A stretch of DNA of 64,000 nt from Yoonia rosea (GCF_900156505.1 NZ_FTPR01000001.1:1302001-1366000), one strand, 5' to 3'; shown: positions 52,216-62,188, counted from the stretch's first letter. Numbers and translations: made by a program. Notes: a model not told the origin generated them from the letters alone.

Positions 52216-53991
52216 ATGATGGATGAAAACACGCAAGTCCTTGACGTGACCTACGGCAACTTCTCTTGCCGTCTGGAAGGTTTCGAAGATTCTGTCGAGA
52301 CAATGAAGATGGTTGTGTCATTCTTCCACGATCTCGCCGGCCACGATCGCTTTATGGACACAGAGCCTCTTGCGCCCGACATGGAAACGCTTGCCCTCCT
52401 GACAGAAGAGCAGACCGGTGTCGCTGTGGACATCGAAGGCGAAGACAATCACGTCAGCCTGCGCGTCCGTCAGCCCAGTGAGGATGTTGCCCCCGCCGCG
52501 CTCGATGACGAAGAAGATGACGCGGATGACTATTTTGACGACGCGGAAATGTACGACCCGTCACTTGAAGACGCCGAAGATGATGCGGTTGATGAGGATG
52601 AGGACGGATCATATGCTGACAATCTTGCCAGCGTCGCCGACAAGCTGGAGCGCATGCGCGCTGCGGCGGCTGACCGCAAGAGTGCCTCAAGCGCGGAAGA
52701 GTTTTCGGAAGACCTGAGCGAACCTGCGGCACCGGCGGCCAACCCGCTGTCACAGCGTCTTTCTGATCTGGTCAAGCGGACAGCTGCAGCGGCTGAGGCT
52801 GCTCCAATCGAGGACGACACACCAAAGGCGCAGGCAGCTGTGACCGAAGATGAAGACTTGAACGTCTTCGGCACTGCAGAGTTTGACGAGGATATTGCCG
52901 CTGCCCTTGCTGCCGAGGAAGAAGAAGACGACGAGCTGATGGTCGCTGATCGCGCTGCGGATGAGCCAGTTGCTACAGAGGCTGAGGAGGCTGATGACGA
53001 CGTCGAGGACGATCTTGTGGCGGCACAATCAGATGACGATGTCGAAGAAGACGTGGCATACGATGACACTCCCGACGATGATGATTTCGACAATGCATAT
53101 GCGTCTGACGATGCCGATGACACTGCGGCAGAGCAGGACGAAGACCCACTTTCGCTGACCGCAAAGCAGGCGTCCCAGATCGAAGACGACAACTACGATG
53201 ACGATGACGAATTCGACCTTGAGGCCGAAGTCGCCAAGGTCGAAGCCGAGATCGCAGCACGTCAGGGCAATGAATTCGCCCGTCCCGGCCTACCCCGCCA
53301 TGTCGAAGACGCCATGAGCCGGATCATGTCGCAGACGGATCAGCACCTGAACCAACCCGAGAACCGCCGCCACCGCGACGCGTTTGCGCAGCTTAAGGCC
53401 GCCGTCGCCGCGACAGAAGCCGCACGGCAGCTGGGCGACAAAGGTGCGGACAAGCGCGAAGCGGATGAAGTCTACAAAGATGATCTGGGCGCGCATGAGG
53501 CGAAGGGAAAAGCTGAAGGCAAACACGTGCCACCGCTCAAGCTCGTGAAGTCGCAAGAGGTCAAGCCTGGCGCGGGTGACCGCCAGACATTGCAGCGGCC
53601 GGAAACCGCTGCGCCAGCAAGCGCAGGCTCAATGGAGGCCGCATCCGAGCGTCTGCGCAAGATTGCGACATTGAAGGAATCCGACGCAAAGCCGGAAACC
53701 AACGATTTTGCTGATTTCGCCGCGGCACACGGTGCGTCGGACCTGACCGATCAACTGGAAGCCGCCGGTGCGTTTATCTGCTTTGTCGAGGGTGAAGCGG
53801 ACTTTTCGCGTCCGCAGGTGATGAAACTGGTGCAGTCCGCAACGGAAAACGAGATTTCCCGCGAAGACGGTCTGCGCAGCTTTGGCCGCCTCCTGCGTCA
53901 GGCCCGCTTGGTCAAGCTTGCCAACGGTCGGTTCCAGGTTGCGGAAAATACACAGTATCGCCCCGACGGGTACAAGGCCGCGCAAGGCTGA
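52216..53991 (+). CDS. Large, highly acidic protein of unknown function
   Basis: A 591-residue cytosolic protein. The start at 52216 (or the adjacent ATG at 52219) opens the conserved-looking domain VLDVTYGNFSCRLEGFEDSV; a longer reading to 52144 lacks support. Layout: an ~85-residue folded N-terminus; about 300 residues rich in Asp, Glu, Ala (runs such as DDEEDDADDYFDDAE, EEEEDDELM, DDDDEFD), surely disordered; a basic-acidic helical stretch from EFARPGLPRHVEDAMSRIM on; and a C-terminal ~75-residue domain (AGAFICFVEGEADFSRPQV to LVKLANGRFQVAENTQY) with a winged-helix look. I know it only as a Rhodobacterales hypothetical. Two folded ends joined by an acidic spacer suggest a scaffold or DNA-mimic; this is inference. 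Confidence 0.8.
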   Translation: MMDENTQVLDVTYGNFSCRLEGFEDSVETMKMVVSFFHDLAGHDRFMDTEPLAPDMETLALLTEEQTGVAVDIEGEDNHVSLRVRQPSEDVAPAALDDEEDDADDYFDDAEMYDPSLEDAEDDAVDEDEDGSYADNLASVADKLERMRAAAADRKSASSAEEFSEDLSEPAAPAANPLSQRLSDLVKRTAAAAEAAPIEDDTPKAQAAVTEDEDLNVFGTAEFDEDIAAALAAEEEEDDELMVADRAADEPVATEAEEADDDVEDDLVAAQSDDDVEEDVAYDDTPDDDDFDNAYASDDADDTAAEQDEDPLSLTAKQASQIEDDNYDDDDEFDLEAEVAKVEAEIAARQGNEFARPGLPRHVEDAMSRIMSQTDQHLNQPENRRHRDAFAQLKAAVAATEAARQLGDKGADKREADEVYKDDLGAHEAKGKAEGKHVPPLKLVKSQEVKPGAGDRQTLQRPETAAPASAGSMEAASERLRKIATLKESDAKPETNDFADFAAAHGASDLTDQLEAAGAFICFVEGEADFSRPQVMKLVQSATENEISREDGLRSFGRLLRQARLVKLANGRFQVAENTQYRPDGYKAAQG

Positions 53992-54014
53992 GTGACGGCC
54001 AGCGAAAAACGGAT

Positions 54015-54042
54015 AAAGGCGGGGTTTTGACCCCGCCTTTTT
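54015..54042. terminator. Bidirectional terminator
   Basis: AAAGGCGGGG / CCCCGCCTTT perfect 10-bp stem with TTTTGA loop. T runs stand on the plus side (five T) and three on the minus. It sits between the acidic-protein gene and the converging DUF2842 gene, whose stop codon touches its right edge. Confidence 0.9.
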
Positions 54043-54281
54043 CATTTCTGACTGCTCTCTGGCGCGTCCGGATCAGGTTGCCCGATCCCTTTGAACACCC
54101 ATTTCAGCGGGAATGCCCAGCCAATGCCCAGCACGACATAGACAATGAACTCCACCACCAGCGGAAAGCGCACCTCTTGGGTCATCATATAGCTCATGAT
54201 CGTGACGGCCACGATGATGTAGATGGGCAAGCCCACCACCAGCACAAAAAGAGCCAGTTTTTTCCGCGCTTTATATGTCAT
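54042..54281 (-). CDS. DUF2842 membrane protein
   Basis: A 79-residue protein with two membrane helices (LALFVLVVGLPIYIIVAVTI at about 9-28 and FIVYVVLGIGWAFPLKWVF at about 45-63). This matches DUF2842, a small family found mostly in alphaproteobacteria. The conserved GIGWAFPLKWVFKGIG is diagnostic in my memory. Its ATG lies six bases after the purA stop, so it is a second gene of the purA operon. Function unknown. Confidence 0.88.
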   Translation of the reverse strand: MTYKARKKLALFVLVVGLPIYIIVAVTIMSYMMTQEVRFPLVVEFIVYVVLGIGWAFPLKWVFKGIGQPDPDAPESSQK

Positions 54282-54287
54282 CTATCC

Positions 54288-55583
54288 TCAGTCTGCGAAT
54301 GGGTCGGTCACCAGAATGGTGTCCTCTCTCTCGGGTGAGGTTGAAACTAGGGCGACAGGACATTGGATCAACTCTTCAATACGCCGCACGTATTTGATGG
54401 CCTGCGCCGGCAAATCCGCCCATGAGCGCGCACCTTCGGTCGATTCGGACCACCCCTCGATCTCTTCATAGACAGGTGTGCAGCGGGCCTGCTGATCCGC
54501 GGCGGTTGGCAGGTAATCCATCTTTTCGCCGTCAAGCTCATAGCCCACGCAAATCTTGAGCGTCTCAAACCCGTCAAGCACGTCCAGTTTGGTCAGCGAA
54601 ATGCCTGTCACACCCGAGGTGGCGCAGGTCTGGCGCACCAAAGCCGCGTCAAACCAGCCGCACCGGCGCTTGCGCCCTGTGACGGTGCCAAATTCATGCC
54701 CCCGTTCGCCCAGACGCTGGCCATCGGCATCATCCAGCTCGGTCGGGAACGGCCCCTCGCCTACGCGGGTGGTATAGGCCTTCACGATCCCCAGCACATA
54801 ATCAATTGCTGTGGGGCCAACGCCTACGCCAGTCGCGGCCTGCCCTGCGATCACGTTCGAGGATGTGACGAAAGGATAGGTGCCAAAGTCGATATCCAGC
54901 AGCGCACCCTGCGCGCCTTCGAACAGAATCCGCTTGCCCGCCTTGCGCTGCTCGTTCAGCACTTTCCATACAGGAGCAGCAAACGGCAGGATTTCGGCAG
55001 CAATTTCTTCGAGTTGCGCCACCAGCGCGTCACGATCGACCGGTTCAATGCCAAGACCTTTGCGCAGCGGATCATGGTGCTGCAACGCACGGTCAACGCG
55101 GGCCTCCAAAGTGGCGGCATCAGCCAGATCAGCGACGCGGACCGAGCGGCGGCCGACCTTGTCTTCATAAGCGGGCCCGATGCCACGGCCCGTGGTGCCG
55201 ATCTTGGTGCCTTTGCTCGCGGCCTCTTCACGGGCGCGGTCAAGCTCACCGTGAATCGGCAGGATCAGTGGCGTGTTCTCTGCAATCATCAGCGTGCTGG
55301 GGTCAATCACGACACCCTGTTTGCGGATCGAGGCGATTTCCTTGACCAGATGCCAAGGGTCCAGCACCACGCCATTGCCGATGACCGACAGTTTCCCGCC
55401 GCGCACCACGCCCGAAGGCAGCGCGTTCAGCTTGAATACCTCGCCATCAATGACAAGCGTATGGCCCGCGTTATGGCCCCCTTGAAAGCGCGCGATCACA
55501 TCCGCCCGCTCCGAGAGCCAGTCAACGATCTTGCCTTTGCCTTCATCGCCCCATTGCGCACCGACGACCACTACGTTTGCCAT
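54288..55583 (-). CDS. purA: Adenylosuccinate synthetase
   Basis: GTP-dependent first committed step from IMP to AMP. At 431 residues it has the usual length. The N-terminal GTP loop [17 protein letters not shown], the IMP site GGHNAGHT, the [13 protein letters not shown] block and the GTP specificity loop TKLDVLDGF are all present. It is co-transcribed with the DUF2842 gene and divergent from the DUF6524 gene. Confidence 0.97.
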   Translation of the reverse strand: MANVVVVGAQWGDEGKGKIVDWLSERADVIARFQGGHNAGHTLVIDGEVFKLNALPSGVVRGGKLSVIGNGVVLDPWHLVKEIASIRKQGVVIDPSTLMIAENTPLILPIHGELDRAREEAASKGTKIGTTGRGIGPAYEDKVGRRSVRVADLADAATLEARVDRALQHHDPLRKGLGIEPVDRDALVAQLEEIAAEILPFAAPVWKVLNEQRKAGKRILFEGAQGALLDIDFGTYPFVTSSNVIAGQAATGVGVGPTAIDYVLGIVKAYTTRVGEGPFPTELDDADGQRLGERGHEFGTVTGRKRRCGWFDAALVRQTCATSGVTGISLTKLDVLDGFETLKICVGYELDGEKMDYLPTAADQQARCTPVYEEIEGWSESTEGARSWADLPAQAIKYVRRIEELIQCPVALVSTSPEREDTILVTDPFAD

Positions 55584-55718
55584 GAATATTCATTCCTTTG
55601 CAGATTGCGTCCCCCCTATATCGCTGCCCCCGCCAATGGGAAACCGCAAATTTGCGACCCTAGACAGGACGGGTAGACCTCGGCATTGTCGACCCACGGA
55701 AAAGAAGTGAGGCATATC

Positions 55719-56114
55719 ATGGGTTTCGTCATTCGTTGGGTCTTTGCATTTTTGTTGCTGGTGGCGACCTATAATCCGACCCAGTGGAATTATGTGCGCT
55801 GGAGCATGGCGAATTATGAAACGCAGCTGTCTTTGACAGTGCTGTTCGGTCTGATCCTTTTTGTGGGATACATTATCTATCTGCGTGCCACCCTGCGGTC
55901 GATCGGGATATTCGGAATGCTTCTGATCCTCGCTGTGGTCGGCACGATCCTGTGGGTTCTGTTTGATCAGGGTGTCATCAGTCTGGACAATCCTTCCGTA
56001 AATACGTGGATCGGTATCTTTGCCCTTTCGATCGTTCTGGCGGTGGGTTTGTCGTGGTCAATTGTGCGCCGCAAGCTCAGCGGACAGGCTGATGTGGATG
56101 ACATCGACGAATAA
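55719..56114 (+). CDS. DUF6524 membrane protein
   Basis: A 131-residue protein with four membrane helices (WVFAFLLLVATY; LTVLFGLILFVGYIIYL; IFGMLLILAVVGTILWVLF; WIGIFALSIVLAVGLSWSIV) and a short acidic tail. The pattern YNPTQWNY just after the first helix matches DUF6524 as I recall it; role unknown. The ATG at 55719 has GAGG seven bases upstream. It lies 77 bases before secG on the same strand. Confidence 0.85.
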   Translation: MGFVIRWVFAFLLLVATYNPTQWNYVRWSMANYETQLSLTVLFGLILFVGYIIYLRATLRSIGIFGMLLILAVVGTILWVLFDQGVISLDNPSVNTWIGIFALSIVLAVGLSWSIVRRKLSGQADVDDIDE

Positions 56115-56191
56115 GCGGGTTTTCAGGGGTTGCGGGACGGCCCCAAGACTTTTAGATACCGCTTGTTCTTGAACGCCCCGAAAGGCCCGAA

Positions 56192-56545
56192 ATGGAAAAT
56201 GTCGTCCTCATCATTCACCTGATCCTCGCGCTCAGCCTGATCGGTACTGTGCTTTTGCAGCGCTCCGAGGGTGGTGGTCTTGGGATGGGCGGCGGTGGCG
56301 GTGCAACCGGTTCACGCCCTGCGCCGACCGCGATGAGCAAATTTACCTGGGCACTGGCTGCGGCTTTTATCTGCACATCCATCGCGCTGACATTGATTGC
56401 TGCAAGCAATACCGCCGGGTCTTCGGTCGCTGACCGGTTTGGCGCCGATCCTGTGCAGGAAGGCGTCGCGGTTCCCGATCTGGGCGATAGCCTGTTGCCG
56501 CCTTCCCTGAATGGTGATGACCCGCTGCTGCCAGCGGGCGAGTAA
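56192..56545 (+). CDS. secG: Preprotein translocase subunit SecG
   Basis: A 117-residue inner-membrane part of SecYEG. Two membrane helices (VVLIIHLILALSLIGTVLL and WALAAAFICTSIALTLIAA) flank the family loop LLQRSEGGGLGMGGGGGA. The C-terminal tail (about 45 residues, VPDLGDSLLPP) is longer than in E. coli but usual in roseobacters. It stands before pyrG, an arrangement conserved in many alphaproteobacteria; 163 bases separate them. Confidence 0.93.
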   Translation: MENVVLIIHLILALSLIGTVLLQRSEGGGLGMGGGGGATGSRPAPTAMSKFTWALAAAFICTSIALTLIAASNTAGSSVADRFGADPVQEGVAVPDLGDSLLPPSLNGDDPLLPAGE

Positions 56546-56708
56546 GTAAATACTACCTGTTGCCCTGCTGCTATGTAGGGCAACATGATGTTGGGTCAGC
56601 GGTTGCCAATCGCGTCCGAATCCACTACAGATCAAATCCCGTGATGATGCGAATTTTCGGGTTCGCTTTCCCACAGTTTTTGGAATTTTTCACGGGGGTC
56701 TCCTGCCA

Positions 56709-58352
56709 ATGGCGCGTTTCATTTTCATTACCGGCGGCGTTGTCTCCTCACTTGGCAAAGGGCTTGCATCCGCCGCTTTGGGCGCTTTGTTGCAGGCGCG
56801 TGGTTATTCGGTACGGCTGCGCAAGCTTGACCCCTACCTCAACGTTGATCCCGGCACGATGTCACCCTTCGAGCACGGCGAAGTATTCGTCACCGACGAT
56901 GGCGCAGAAACCGATCTGGACCTTGGCCACTACGAACGCTTTACAGGCGTGCCTGCGCGCAAGACTGACTCGGTCAGCTCAGGGCGCATCTATTCCAACG
57001 TGCTCGAAAAAGAACGGCGCGGCGATTATCTGGGCAAGACCATTCAGGTTGTTCCCCATGTGACCAACGAGATCAAAGACTTTATCAGTATCGGCGAAGA
57101 CGAAGTTGATTTCATGCTCTGTGAAATCGGAGGCACAGTCGGCGACATCGAAGGCCTGCCATTCTTTGAAGCGATCCGCCAATTCTCGCACGACAAACCG
57201 CGCGGCCAGTGCATTTTCATGCACCTGACATTGCTGCCCTATCTGGCGGCGTCCGGTGAGCTGAAGACGAAACCGACGCAACACTCGGTCAAGGAATTGC
57301 AGTCCATCGGCATCGCGCCCGATATTCTGGTCTGCCGTTCCGAACAACCGATCCCCGAGAAAGAACGCGAAAAGATTGCGCTGTTCTGTAACGTGCGGAA
57401 GCAATCTGTGGTCGCGGCCTATGATCTGAAATCCATTTATGAGGCACCACTCGCCTATCACGATCAAGGCCTTGACCAAGCGGTTCTGGATGCCTTTGGC
57501 ATTGCCCCTGCCCCGCAGCCGAAACTCGAGATGTGGCATGACGTCTACGACCGCATTCATAACCCTGAAGGCAAGGTGAAGGTCGCCATCGTCGGCAAAT
57601 ACACCCAGCTTGAGGATGCCTATAAATCTATCGCCGAGGCGCTGACCCATGGTGGCATGGCCAACCGTGTCAAAGTGCAGATCGAATGGGTCGATGCGGA
57701 GCTTTTCGATAAAGACGATGCCGCCCCCTATCTGGAAGGGTTCCATGCGATCCTTGTGCCGGGCGGTTTTGGTGAACGCGGGACAGAGGGCAAAATCAAA
57801 GCGGCGCAATTCGCTCGTGAAAAGAAAATCCCCTACCTCGGGATTTGCCTCGGCATGCAGATGGCCGTGATCGAGGCCGCGCGCAATGTGGCCGGTCTGG
57901 CGAAAGCGGGTTCAGAGGAATTCGACCATGAAGCGGGCGGGAAGCGGTTCGAACCGGTCGTCTATCACCTTAAGGAATGGGTGCAGGGCAATCACACCGT
58001 GGCGCGCAAGACCGATGACGATAAAGGCGGCACGATGCGTCTTGGCGCTTATGACGCCACGCTGACCGAAGGCTCGAAAGTTGCGGGTATTTACGACACC
58101 ACGGCGATCGAAGAGCGCCACCGCCACCGTTATGAGGTGGATGTAAAGTATCGCGATGTTCTGGAAAAGGCCGGCCTGAAGTTCTCGGGCATGTCACCGG
58201 ATGGCAAACTGCCCGAGATTGTCGAGTGGTCCGATCACCCATGGTTTATCGGCGTGCAGTTTCATCCGGAGCTGAAATCAAAACCCTTCGCACCACATCC
58301 GCTTTTCGCGGATTTCGTGCGGGCAGCGGTAGAGACCTCACGTCTAGTCTAA
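56709..58352 (+). CDS. pyrG: CTP synthase
   Basis: Makes CTP from UTP with glutamine or ammonia. At 547 residues it has the normal length. The N-terminal synthase domain starts with [17 protein letters not shown], with the [17 protein letters not shown] UTP loop ([20 protein letters not shown]). The C-terminal amidotransferase domain has Cys380 in YLGICLGMQ and His-Glu in VQFHPELKS. The last stop is followed by two tandem inverted repeats. Confidence 0.98.
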   Translation: MARFIFITGGVVSSLGKGLASAALGALLQARGYSVRLRKLDPYLNVDPGTMSPFEHGEVFVTDDGAETDLDLGHYERFTGVPARKTDSVSSGRIYSNVLEKERRGDYLGKTIQVVPHVTNEIKDFISIGEDEVDFMLCEIGGTVGDIEGLPFFEAIRQFSHDKPRGQCIFMHLTLLPYLAASGELKTKPTQHSVKELQSIGIAPDILVCRSEQPIPEKEREKIALFCNVRKQSVVAAYDLKSIYEAPLAYHDQGLDQAVLDAFGIAPAPQPKLEMWHDVYDRIHNPEGKVKVAIVGKYTQLEDAYKSIAEALTHGGMANRVKVQIEWVDAELFDKDDAAPYLEGFHAILVPGGFGERGTEGKIKAAQFAREKKIPYLGICLGMQMAVIEAARNVAGLAKAGSEEFDHEAGGKRFEPVVYHLKEWVQGNHTVARKTDDDKGGTMRLGAYDATLTEGSKVAGIYDTTAIEERHRHRYEVDVKYRDVLEKAGLKFSGMSPDGKLPEIVEWSDHPWFIGVQFHPELKSKPFAPHPLFADFVRAAVETSRLV

Positions 58353-58357
58353 GAGAT

Positions 58358-58403
58358 CAAATCCTCTCCGAGGATTTGGCCCAGATTTTTTGAAAAAATC
58401 TGG
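58358..58403. repeat. Tandem inverted repeats after pyrG
   Basis: CAAATCCTC-TCC-GAGGATTTG (58358-58378) is followed by CCAGATTTTTT-G-AAAAAATCTGG (58381-58403). Both are perfect. The second has an AT stem with no loop to speak of and could read as a terminator in both directions. Similar paired hairpins occur after many genes in this bacterial group, by my recollection, so this may be a dispersed element that ends pyrG and the converging gene. Confidence 0.65.
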
Positions 58404-58406
58404 CGT

Positions 58407-59144
58407 CTAGAAACCGAAGGTGATCTTACGTGTGAGCACGATGCTCCCGCTGATCTGATCCTGTGATTGTGTGATCGGGCTGTCGGCCGCATCTGATTGA
58501 AACTGGTCATAAGTCACAGTGCCGATCACTTCCCAGTCATCGTTGATAGCATAGGTTGCTTCCGCAACAGCACCCGCGCTGACCAGACCGCCGCCTGCCG
58601 AAAAGTCGGCCAAGCTGTCCGCACCTGACACACCAAAATACGTTTGCGCAAAATCATCGTCGCCTACCAAAAAGCGCGGACCCGCTTTCAGGGTCAGTTG
58701 GTCGGTGGGGCGATAGTACACGTCACTCCCGAACTCGGCCACAAAGGATTCGTGCCCAACGATGCCGTAACGCAGCACAGCAAAAACGTCATAATAAGGG
58801 GTCGTGAATTCTAGCCCGCCACCAAGCTCGAGTGATGCATCGATATCCTCTAGCCCTGCAAGCTCACCGAAATCATCGGCACTGCGCTCACCGATAAAGC
58901 GGAAAGACCCTGTCACACCCAGCCCGTAATTTTCAGCACCGCCGAGCGACATGCCGCCAAGTTGCAGGCTTTCCAACCTAAACTTCGCACCCACACCGGG
59001 CGCTGTTTCGTCGCTGCCAAAATACTCGGGCGCAAATGACGGCCCGAGACCGAAACGGAAGGTCACACCATCCGTCGCATCCTGCGCCATCGCGACCTGC
59101 GGTGCTGTGATGGCGAAAACCGCAAGGGTAAGCCGCTTTAACAT
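58407..59144 (-). CDS. MipA/OmpV-family outer membrane protein
   Basis: A 245-residue exported beta-barrel. Signal peptide MLKRLTLAVFAITAPQVAMAQ (about 20 residues, broken here at the cleavage). The mature part has the MipA/OmpV marks: FRFGLGPSFAPEYFGSDE at the N-terminus, long alternating strands, and a C-terminal aromatic KITFGF as expected for barrel assembly by BAM. The start at 59144 follows AGGA by seven bases. Members scaffold murein enzymes or act as porins; which applies here is unknown. Confidence 0.9.
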   Translation of the reverse strand: MLKRLTLAVFAITAPQVAMAQDATDGVTFRFGLGPSFAPEYFGSDETAPGVGAKFRLESLQLGGMSLGGAENYGLGVTGSFRFIGERSADDFGELAGLEDIDASLELGGGLEFTTPYYDVFAVLRYGIVGHESFVAEFGSDVYYRPTDQLTLKAGPRFLVGDDDFAQTYFGVSGADSLADFSAGGGLVSAGAVAEATYAINDDWEVIGTVTYDQFQSDAADSPITQSQDQISGSIVLTRKITFGF

Positions 59145-59287
59145 ATCAATTCCTAATGCTGTTGATCCCATGGTAGCGCCCGTGCACACACAAACAACCC
59201 ACAAACGCGCGAGCGTGGCAGTGATAGACAGGCCCACACCACTGCGCTAAGCCCTTGCCACCCAACCCAAGGACGGCGCCGCGCCTC

Positions 59288-60079
59288 ATGCTTTCATATC
59301 AGCACATCTATCACGCCGGAAATCTGGCCGATGTTCACAAACACAGCATGCTGGCATGGGCGCTCAGCTATATGACACGCAAAGATAAACCGCTGTCGTA
59401 TCTCGAAACTCATGCAGGGCGCGGTCTTTATGATCTTCAAGATGCCGCCGCCTTAAAAACCGGCGAGGCGGCGAAGGGCATCGCAGTTGCGCAAGACTGG
59501 TTTGCGCCGGATCACCCTTACGCGCAGGTGCTTGGACGCATTCACACGAAATACGGCGATAACGCCTATCCCGGTTCCCCCCTGATCGCGGCTGAAGGCC
59601 TGCGCCATATTGATACGATCCACCTGTCGGAATTGCATCCGCAAGAATTCGCCGCCCTTAAGGACACCATGGCCCCCTATGGCGGGATTTTCCGCCAGCA
59701 GGACGGTTGGGAAATGGCCATGTCGGTCTGTCCGCCCGACCCGAAGCGCGGGTTTTTGCTGATTGATCCCTCGTACGAGGTAAAATCCGACTACGACACC
59801 ATCCCTGCGACAATCGCCAAGCTGCATCGCAAATGGGGGGTCGGTGTCATCATGCTCTGGTATCCGATCCTGACCGACGCCCCCCATCAGCCGATGATCC
59901 GTGCTCTGCAGGCGTCTCTGCCCGATGGGTTCACGCATGAAGTGCGCTTCCCCCCTGCGCGGGAGGGCCACCGGATGGTCGGCTCTGGTTTGTTCGTTGT
60001 GAACGCCCCATATGGATTGGCAGAGGAAGGGCTGCGCCTTTCTGCCCTGTTTGAAGATCAGTTCAAGGACCCTATGTAA
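59288..60079 (+). CDS. rlmJ: 23S rRNA (adenine-N6)-methyltransferase RlmJ
   Basis: A 263-residue SAM-dependent enzyme that methylates A2030 of 23S rRNA. The N-terminus LSYQHIYHAGNLADVHKHSML is the family signature. The SAM site is in YLETHAGRGLYDL. The catalytic DPSY motif lies in LLIDPSYEVKSDY (in place of NPPY). The ATG at 59288 is chosen because LSYQHIYHAGN begins there; an in-frame reading to 59255 adds unrelated residues. Confidence 0.95.
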   Translation: MLSYQHIYHAGNLADVHKHSMLAWALSYMTRKDKPLSYLETHAGRGLYDLQDAAALKTGEAAKGIAVAQDWFAPDHPYAQVLGRIHTKYGDNAYPGSPLIAAEGLRHIDTIHLSELHPQEFAALKDTMAPYGGIFRQQDGWEMAMSVCPPDPKRGFLLIDPSYEVKSDYDTIPATIAKLHRKWGVGVIMLWYPILTDAPHQPMIRALQASLPDGFTHEVRFPPAREGHRMVGSGLFVVNAPYGLAEEGLRLSALFEDQFKDPM

Positions 60080-60084
60080 GCTTC

Positions 60085-60522
60085 ATGTTTCAAGATTTTC
60101 TAAGGCGCCTGACCGCCCCCGCACCCGCCCCCATGAACGAAATCGACAGCTGCTTGGCGCTTGGCGCGCTTTTGGTGCGCGTTGCGCGTACCGATGGCGA
60201 TTACGCACAGGTCGAGATCCAGCAGATCGATCAGGCGTTGATGACACGCTATAGTCTTTCGGCCAGTGAGGCCGCGTCACTCCGCGCCGAATGCGAGGAA
60301 CTGGAAGCGCAAGCCCCCGATACCGTCCGCTTTACCCGCGCCATCAAAGAGGCCGTTTCCTATGAAAACCGCCTGAGCGTGATCGAAGCGCTTTGGTCGG
60401 TCGTCATGGCGGATGGTGTCCGTGACGATGAAGAAGACAGCATGATGCGGATGACAGCGTCTTTGCTGGGTGTTTCCGATCAGGACAGTCACAGCGCAAG
60501 GATCAAGGTGAGCGCAAAATAA
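60085..60522 (+). CDS. TerB-like protein
   Basis: A 145-residue helical protein of the TerB family. The metal-binding-type DGDYAQVEIQQIDQAL near residues 37-52 and the second ADGVRDDEEDSMM near 114-126 are the two conserved acidic helices. The family is named from tellurite resistance, but stand-alone members like this are housekeeping or stress proteins of unknown role. It lies five bases after rlmJ, so the two are co-transcribed. Confidence 0.88.
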   Translation: MFQDFLRRLTAPAPAPMNEIDSCLALGALLVRVARTDGDYAQVEIQQIDQALMTRYSLSASEAASLRAECEELEAQAPDTVRFTRAIKEAVSYENRLSVIEALWSVVMADGVRDDEEDSMMRMTASLLGVSDQDSHSARIKVSAK

Positions 60523-60647
60523 CGGCACGACCGGGGAAAACCGCGCCCTTATTGCGCTGACGTAGGGTCAGCGCGCGTCAAAGAGTTGCAAATGCCCCCG
60601 AAATGGGCACAACTCGGTGCCACAATATTGGAAAGCTGCCCAGCCCC

Positions 60648-61421
60648 GTGAACACGTCTGCCCCAGTCATCGAAATTCGCAACCTGCACAAAGCCTATGG
60701 CGATCTGGAGGTTTTGAAAGGTGTCGATATCACGGCCCCTGCGGGGCATGTCGTGTCCCTGATCGGGTCGTCGGGGTCTGGCAAATCCACACTTCTGCGC
60801 TGTGCCAACTTGCTGGAAGACAGCCAGCAAGGCGATGTTCTCTTCTGCGGCGAACCTGTCATCTGGAAAGGGAGCGGCGCACGCCGCCATCCAGGCGATC
60901 ACGCGCAAATGATCCGCATCCGCACGAACCTGTCGATGGTCTTCCAGCAGTTCAATCTCTGGGCACATATGACGATCCTGCAAAACGTGATGGAAGCCCC
61001 CCTGACCGTGCTCAAGCGCGACAAGGCCGAGGTCGAAGCCGCCGCGCGTAAATATCTCGACAAGGTCGGTATCGGCGACAAATGCGATGCCTACCCCGCC
61101 ATGCTTTCGGGCGGACAACAACAACGGGCCGCGATTGCGCGCGCCCTCTGCATGGAACCCAAGGCGCTGCTCTTTGATGAGCCGACAAGCGCGTTGGACC
61201 CCGAACTTGAACAGGAAGTCGTGAAAGTGATCAAGGATCTGGCCGCCGAAGGGCGCACCATGATCATCGTCACCCATGACATGCGACTGGCCGCTGATGT
61301 CAGCGATCACGTCGTGTTCCTGCACCAAGGCAAAATCGAAGAGCAAGGCGCACCTGCCGCGCTTTTCGGCAACCCAAAGACCGAACGGCTTCAGGGCTTC
61401 CTGTCAGCCACGGTTTCTTAA
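60648..61421 (+). CDS. Polar amino-acid ABC transporter, ATP-binding protein
   Basis: A 257-residue ATPase of the HisP/GlnQ group. Walker A GSSGSGKST, Q-loop MVFQQFNLWAHMTILQNVMEAP, signature LSGGQQQRAAIARAL, Walker B ALLFDEPTSALD, switch His in IVTHD. GTG at 60648 is taken as the start since the family N-terminus (SAPVIEIRNLHKAYG) begins there; neither this nor an upstream in-frame ATG (60603) has a clear ribosome site. It is followed 24 bases on by the binding protein gene. Confidence 0.93.
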   Translation: MNTSAPVIEIRNLHKAYGDLEVLKGVDITAPAGHVVSLIGSSGSGKSTLLRCANLLEDSQQGDVLFCGEPVIWKGSGARRHPGDHAQMIRIRTNLSMVFQQFNLWAHMTILQNVMEAPLTVLKRDKAEVEAAARKYLDKVGIGDKCDAYPAMLSGGQQQRAAIARALCMEPKALLFDEPTSALDPELEQEVVKVIKDLAAEGRTMIIVTHDMRLAADVSDHVVFLHQGKIEEQGAPAALFGNPKTERLQGFLSATVS

Positions 61422-61445
61422 CCTCATCAACCCGGGAGATCATTG

Positions 61446-62168
61446 ATGAAAAACCTTATCCTTACGACGGCTGCACTCGCCGTTGCTGGTTCCATGGCCC
61501 TTGCCGACGCGCATTCCGTTGTGCGTCTTGGCACCGAGGGCGCCTACCCTCCGTACAACTTCCTGAACGATGACGGCGAAGTTGACGGGTTCGAGCGCGC
61601 TTTGGGCGATGAGCTTTGCGCACGCGCCGAACTGACCTGTGAGTGGGTCACAAACGAGTGGGACAGCATTATCCCGAACCTTGTCTCCGGCAACTATGAT
61701 GTGATTATCGCAGGCATGTCGATCACAGACGAGCGTGACGAAGTCATCGACTTTTCTGACAACTACACACAGCCTGATCCATCCGCTTATCTGGTGACGT
61801 CCGAAGATGTCGATCTGGCGAATGCGGTGATCGCTGCACAGACAGGCACAATTCAGGCGGCTTTCGTTGCTGGCACAGGTGCGACTTTGCTGGAATTCGC
61901 AACACCTGACGAAACTGTTGCAGCCGTGAAAAGTGGTGAAGCTGACGCCGTTCTTGCGGACAAAGCCTTCCTTGCGCCAATCGCAGAATCCGATGCCGAA
62001 GTGATGCTTCTGGAGCAAGAAGAGCTGATCGGTGGCGGTGTAGGTCTTGGCCTGCGCGAAAGCGATGGTGAGCTGCGCGACAAATTCAACGCAGCGATTG
62101 CGTCTATGAAAGCAGACGGCACGTTGAACGCATTGATCGCGGAATGGGGTGTGGGCGAGCAGTTCTAA
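61446..62168 (+). CDS. Amino-acid ABC transporter periplasmic binding protein
   Basis: A 240-residue SBP of the polar amino-acid group. A signal peptide (cleavage near ALADA, about residue 21) leads. VRLGTEGAYPPYNFLNDDGEVDGF and IAGMSITDERDEVIDFSDNY (each in parts) are the family blocks that bind the alpha-amino and carboxylate groups. GGGAGA lies seven bases before the ATG at 61446. A single Cys pair (LCARAELTC) may form a disulfide as in the arginine/lysine/ornithine proteins. The solute is not determined; co-location with a FAD oxidoreductase hints at a D-amino acid or an opine-like compound. Confidence 0.93.
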   Translation: MKNLILTTAALAVAGSMALADAHSVVRLGTEGAYPPYNFLNDDGEVDGFERALGDELCARAELTCEWVTNEWDSIIPNLVSGNYDVIIAGMSITDERDEVIDFSDNYTQPDPSAYLVTSEDVDLANAVIAAQTGTIQAAFVAGTGATLLEFATPDETVAAVKSGEADAVLADKAFLAPIAESDAEVMLLEQEELIGGGVGLGLRESDGELRDKFNAAIASMKADGTLNALIAEWGVGEQF

Positions 62169-62188
62169 GCTGCCTGACAATACACCGC

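Noticed and set aside
52530-53192. 220-codon Ser-rich frame opposite the acidic protein
   Set aside because: It is the complement of Asp/Glu codon runs and not a real Ser-rich protein.
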